The translations under genes and the position numbers were made by a program. DNA of 64,000 nucleotides from Streptomyces purpureus. Lineage in GTDB: Bacteria > Actinomycetota > Actinomycetes > Streptomycetales > Streptomycetaceae. The notes beneath the pieces are model-generated. The model saw only the letters and a program-made list of their open reading frames with translations. It made no database searches and had not been told where the DNA came from. The stretch spans positions 196,641-260,640 of the forward strand of contig NZ_BMQQ01000006.1 in the NCBI RefSeq assembly GCF_014648195.1. Direction: 5' to 3'. This document shows positions 63,823 through 64,000 of the stretch, piece by piece. Numbering within the stretch: position 1 is the stretch's first letter; the number at the start of each line of letters is the position of its first letter.

Positions 63823-64000
63823 GCCCGCTGCCCACCCGCCGGGTGCTCGTCCTCAACGGCCCCAACATCGGCCGGCTCGGCTCCCGCGAACCCGCCGTCT
63901 ACGGCACCACCAGCTACGCCGGACTCGTCAAGGCCTGCGAGGAACTGGGCGCCGCCCTCGGCCTCGATGTGCAGGTCCGCGAGACCAACCACGAAGGCGT
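63819..64000 (+). CDS. Type II 3-dehydroquinate dehydratase (3' end outside window)
   Basis: The first 60 residues of an AroQ-type dehydroquinase. [22 protein letters not shown] matches the type II signature, with the active-site Tyr in VYGTTSY and the conserved Asn in VRETNHEG. Most members read NSEG here, so His in place of Ser is unusual and should be checked in the full-length gene. ATG at 63819 overlaps the DHQ synthase stop. The gene continues past the right edge. Confidence 0.85.
   Translation, partial: MSPLPTRRVLVLNGPNIGRLGSREPAVYGTTSYAGLVKACEELGAALGLDVQVRETNHEG

Overview
This window reads as Streptomyces chromosome. GC content is very high, third codon positions are almost all G or C, GTG starts are common, and purine-rich ribosome binding sites sit 5-10 bases before most starts. 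The gene content fits: SARP and A-factor-type regulators, Tat-secreted enzymes, streptogrisin-like and subtilisin-like proteases, and very few TTA codons. I saw no rRNA, tRNA, CRISPR array, transposase or phage gene. The window opens inside one gene (ABC exporter) and closes inside another (type II dehydroquinase).

Left part (1-28.9 kb), mixed chromosomal genes: an ABC exporter end, a small secreted protein, an S37 aminopeptidase, a lipoprotein, a GH3 hexosaminidase, a TetR / AhpD-like divergent pair, a LysR / EamA divergent pair and a GNAT enzyme. A LacI-controlled three-gene set follows (oxidoreductase, DUF993 protein, sugar epimerase) that looks like an uncharacterised sugar-catabolic operon. 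Next come a RecD-like helicase, citrate synthase, a CsoR-type copper export operon (copZ-copA), a TetR / MMPL efflux pair, a zinc alcohol dehydrogenase, a secreted chymotrypsin-like protease, a LysR regulator and a small HTH protein.

Middle part (29-43.6 kb): a myo-inositol catabolic locus has an IolE-like gene facing iolC, a Cgl0159-type aldolase, iolB, iolD and mmsA. After it come a DUF4291 protein, a subtilisin-like protease, and a two-gene ABC system whose first protein fuses an extracellular alpha/beta hydrolase to a cytoplasmic ABC ATPase. A LuxR-type regulator and a DUF1772 membrane protein close this part.

Right part (43.6-64 kb), a specialised-metabolite cluster that continues past the window. 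Its left edge is a gamma-butyrolactone signalling module: an AfsA-type synthase, a HAD phosphatase candidate, an SDR and an ArpA/ScbR-type receptor. A SARP activator with an in-frame TTA codon follows. The structural genes are an arylamine N-acetyltransferase, an aquaporin-like protein, a glutamine-dependent AsnB amidotransferase, a carboxylesterase, an SRPBCC protein, a Tat-exported multicopper oxidase and a WrbA-type quinone reductase. Then comes a tight operon: short type II DAHP synthase, SDR, PhzD-like isochorismatase, PhzE-like ADIC synthase, shikimate kinase, dehydroquinate synthase and dehydroquinase.

Read together, the cluster appears to boost its own shikimate flux, form ADIC from chorismate, cut it to dihydro-3-hydroxyanthranilate and oxidise that to 3-hydroxyanthranilate, an o-aminophenol. 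The oxidase, N-acetyltransferase and amidotransferase suggest phenoxazinone-like coupling, N-acetylation or carboxamide formation, but the product cannot be named from this window. The first four phenazine-pathway functions are present (PhzC/D/E-like), while PhzF, PhzA/B and PhzG are absent here, so a phenazine is not indicated.
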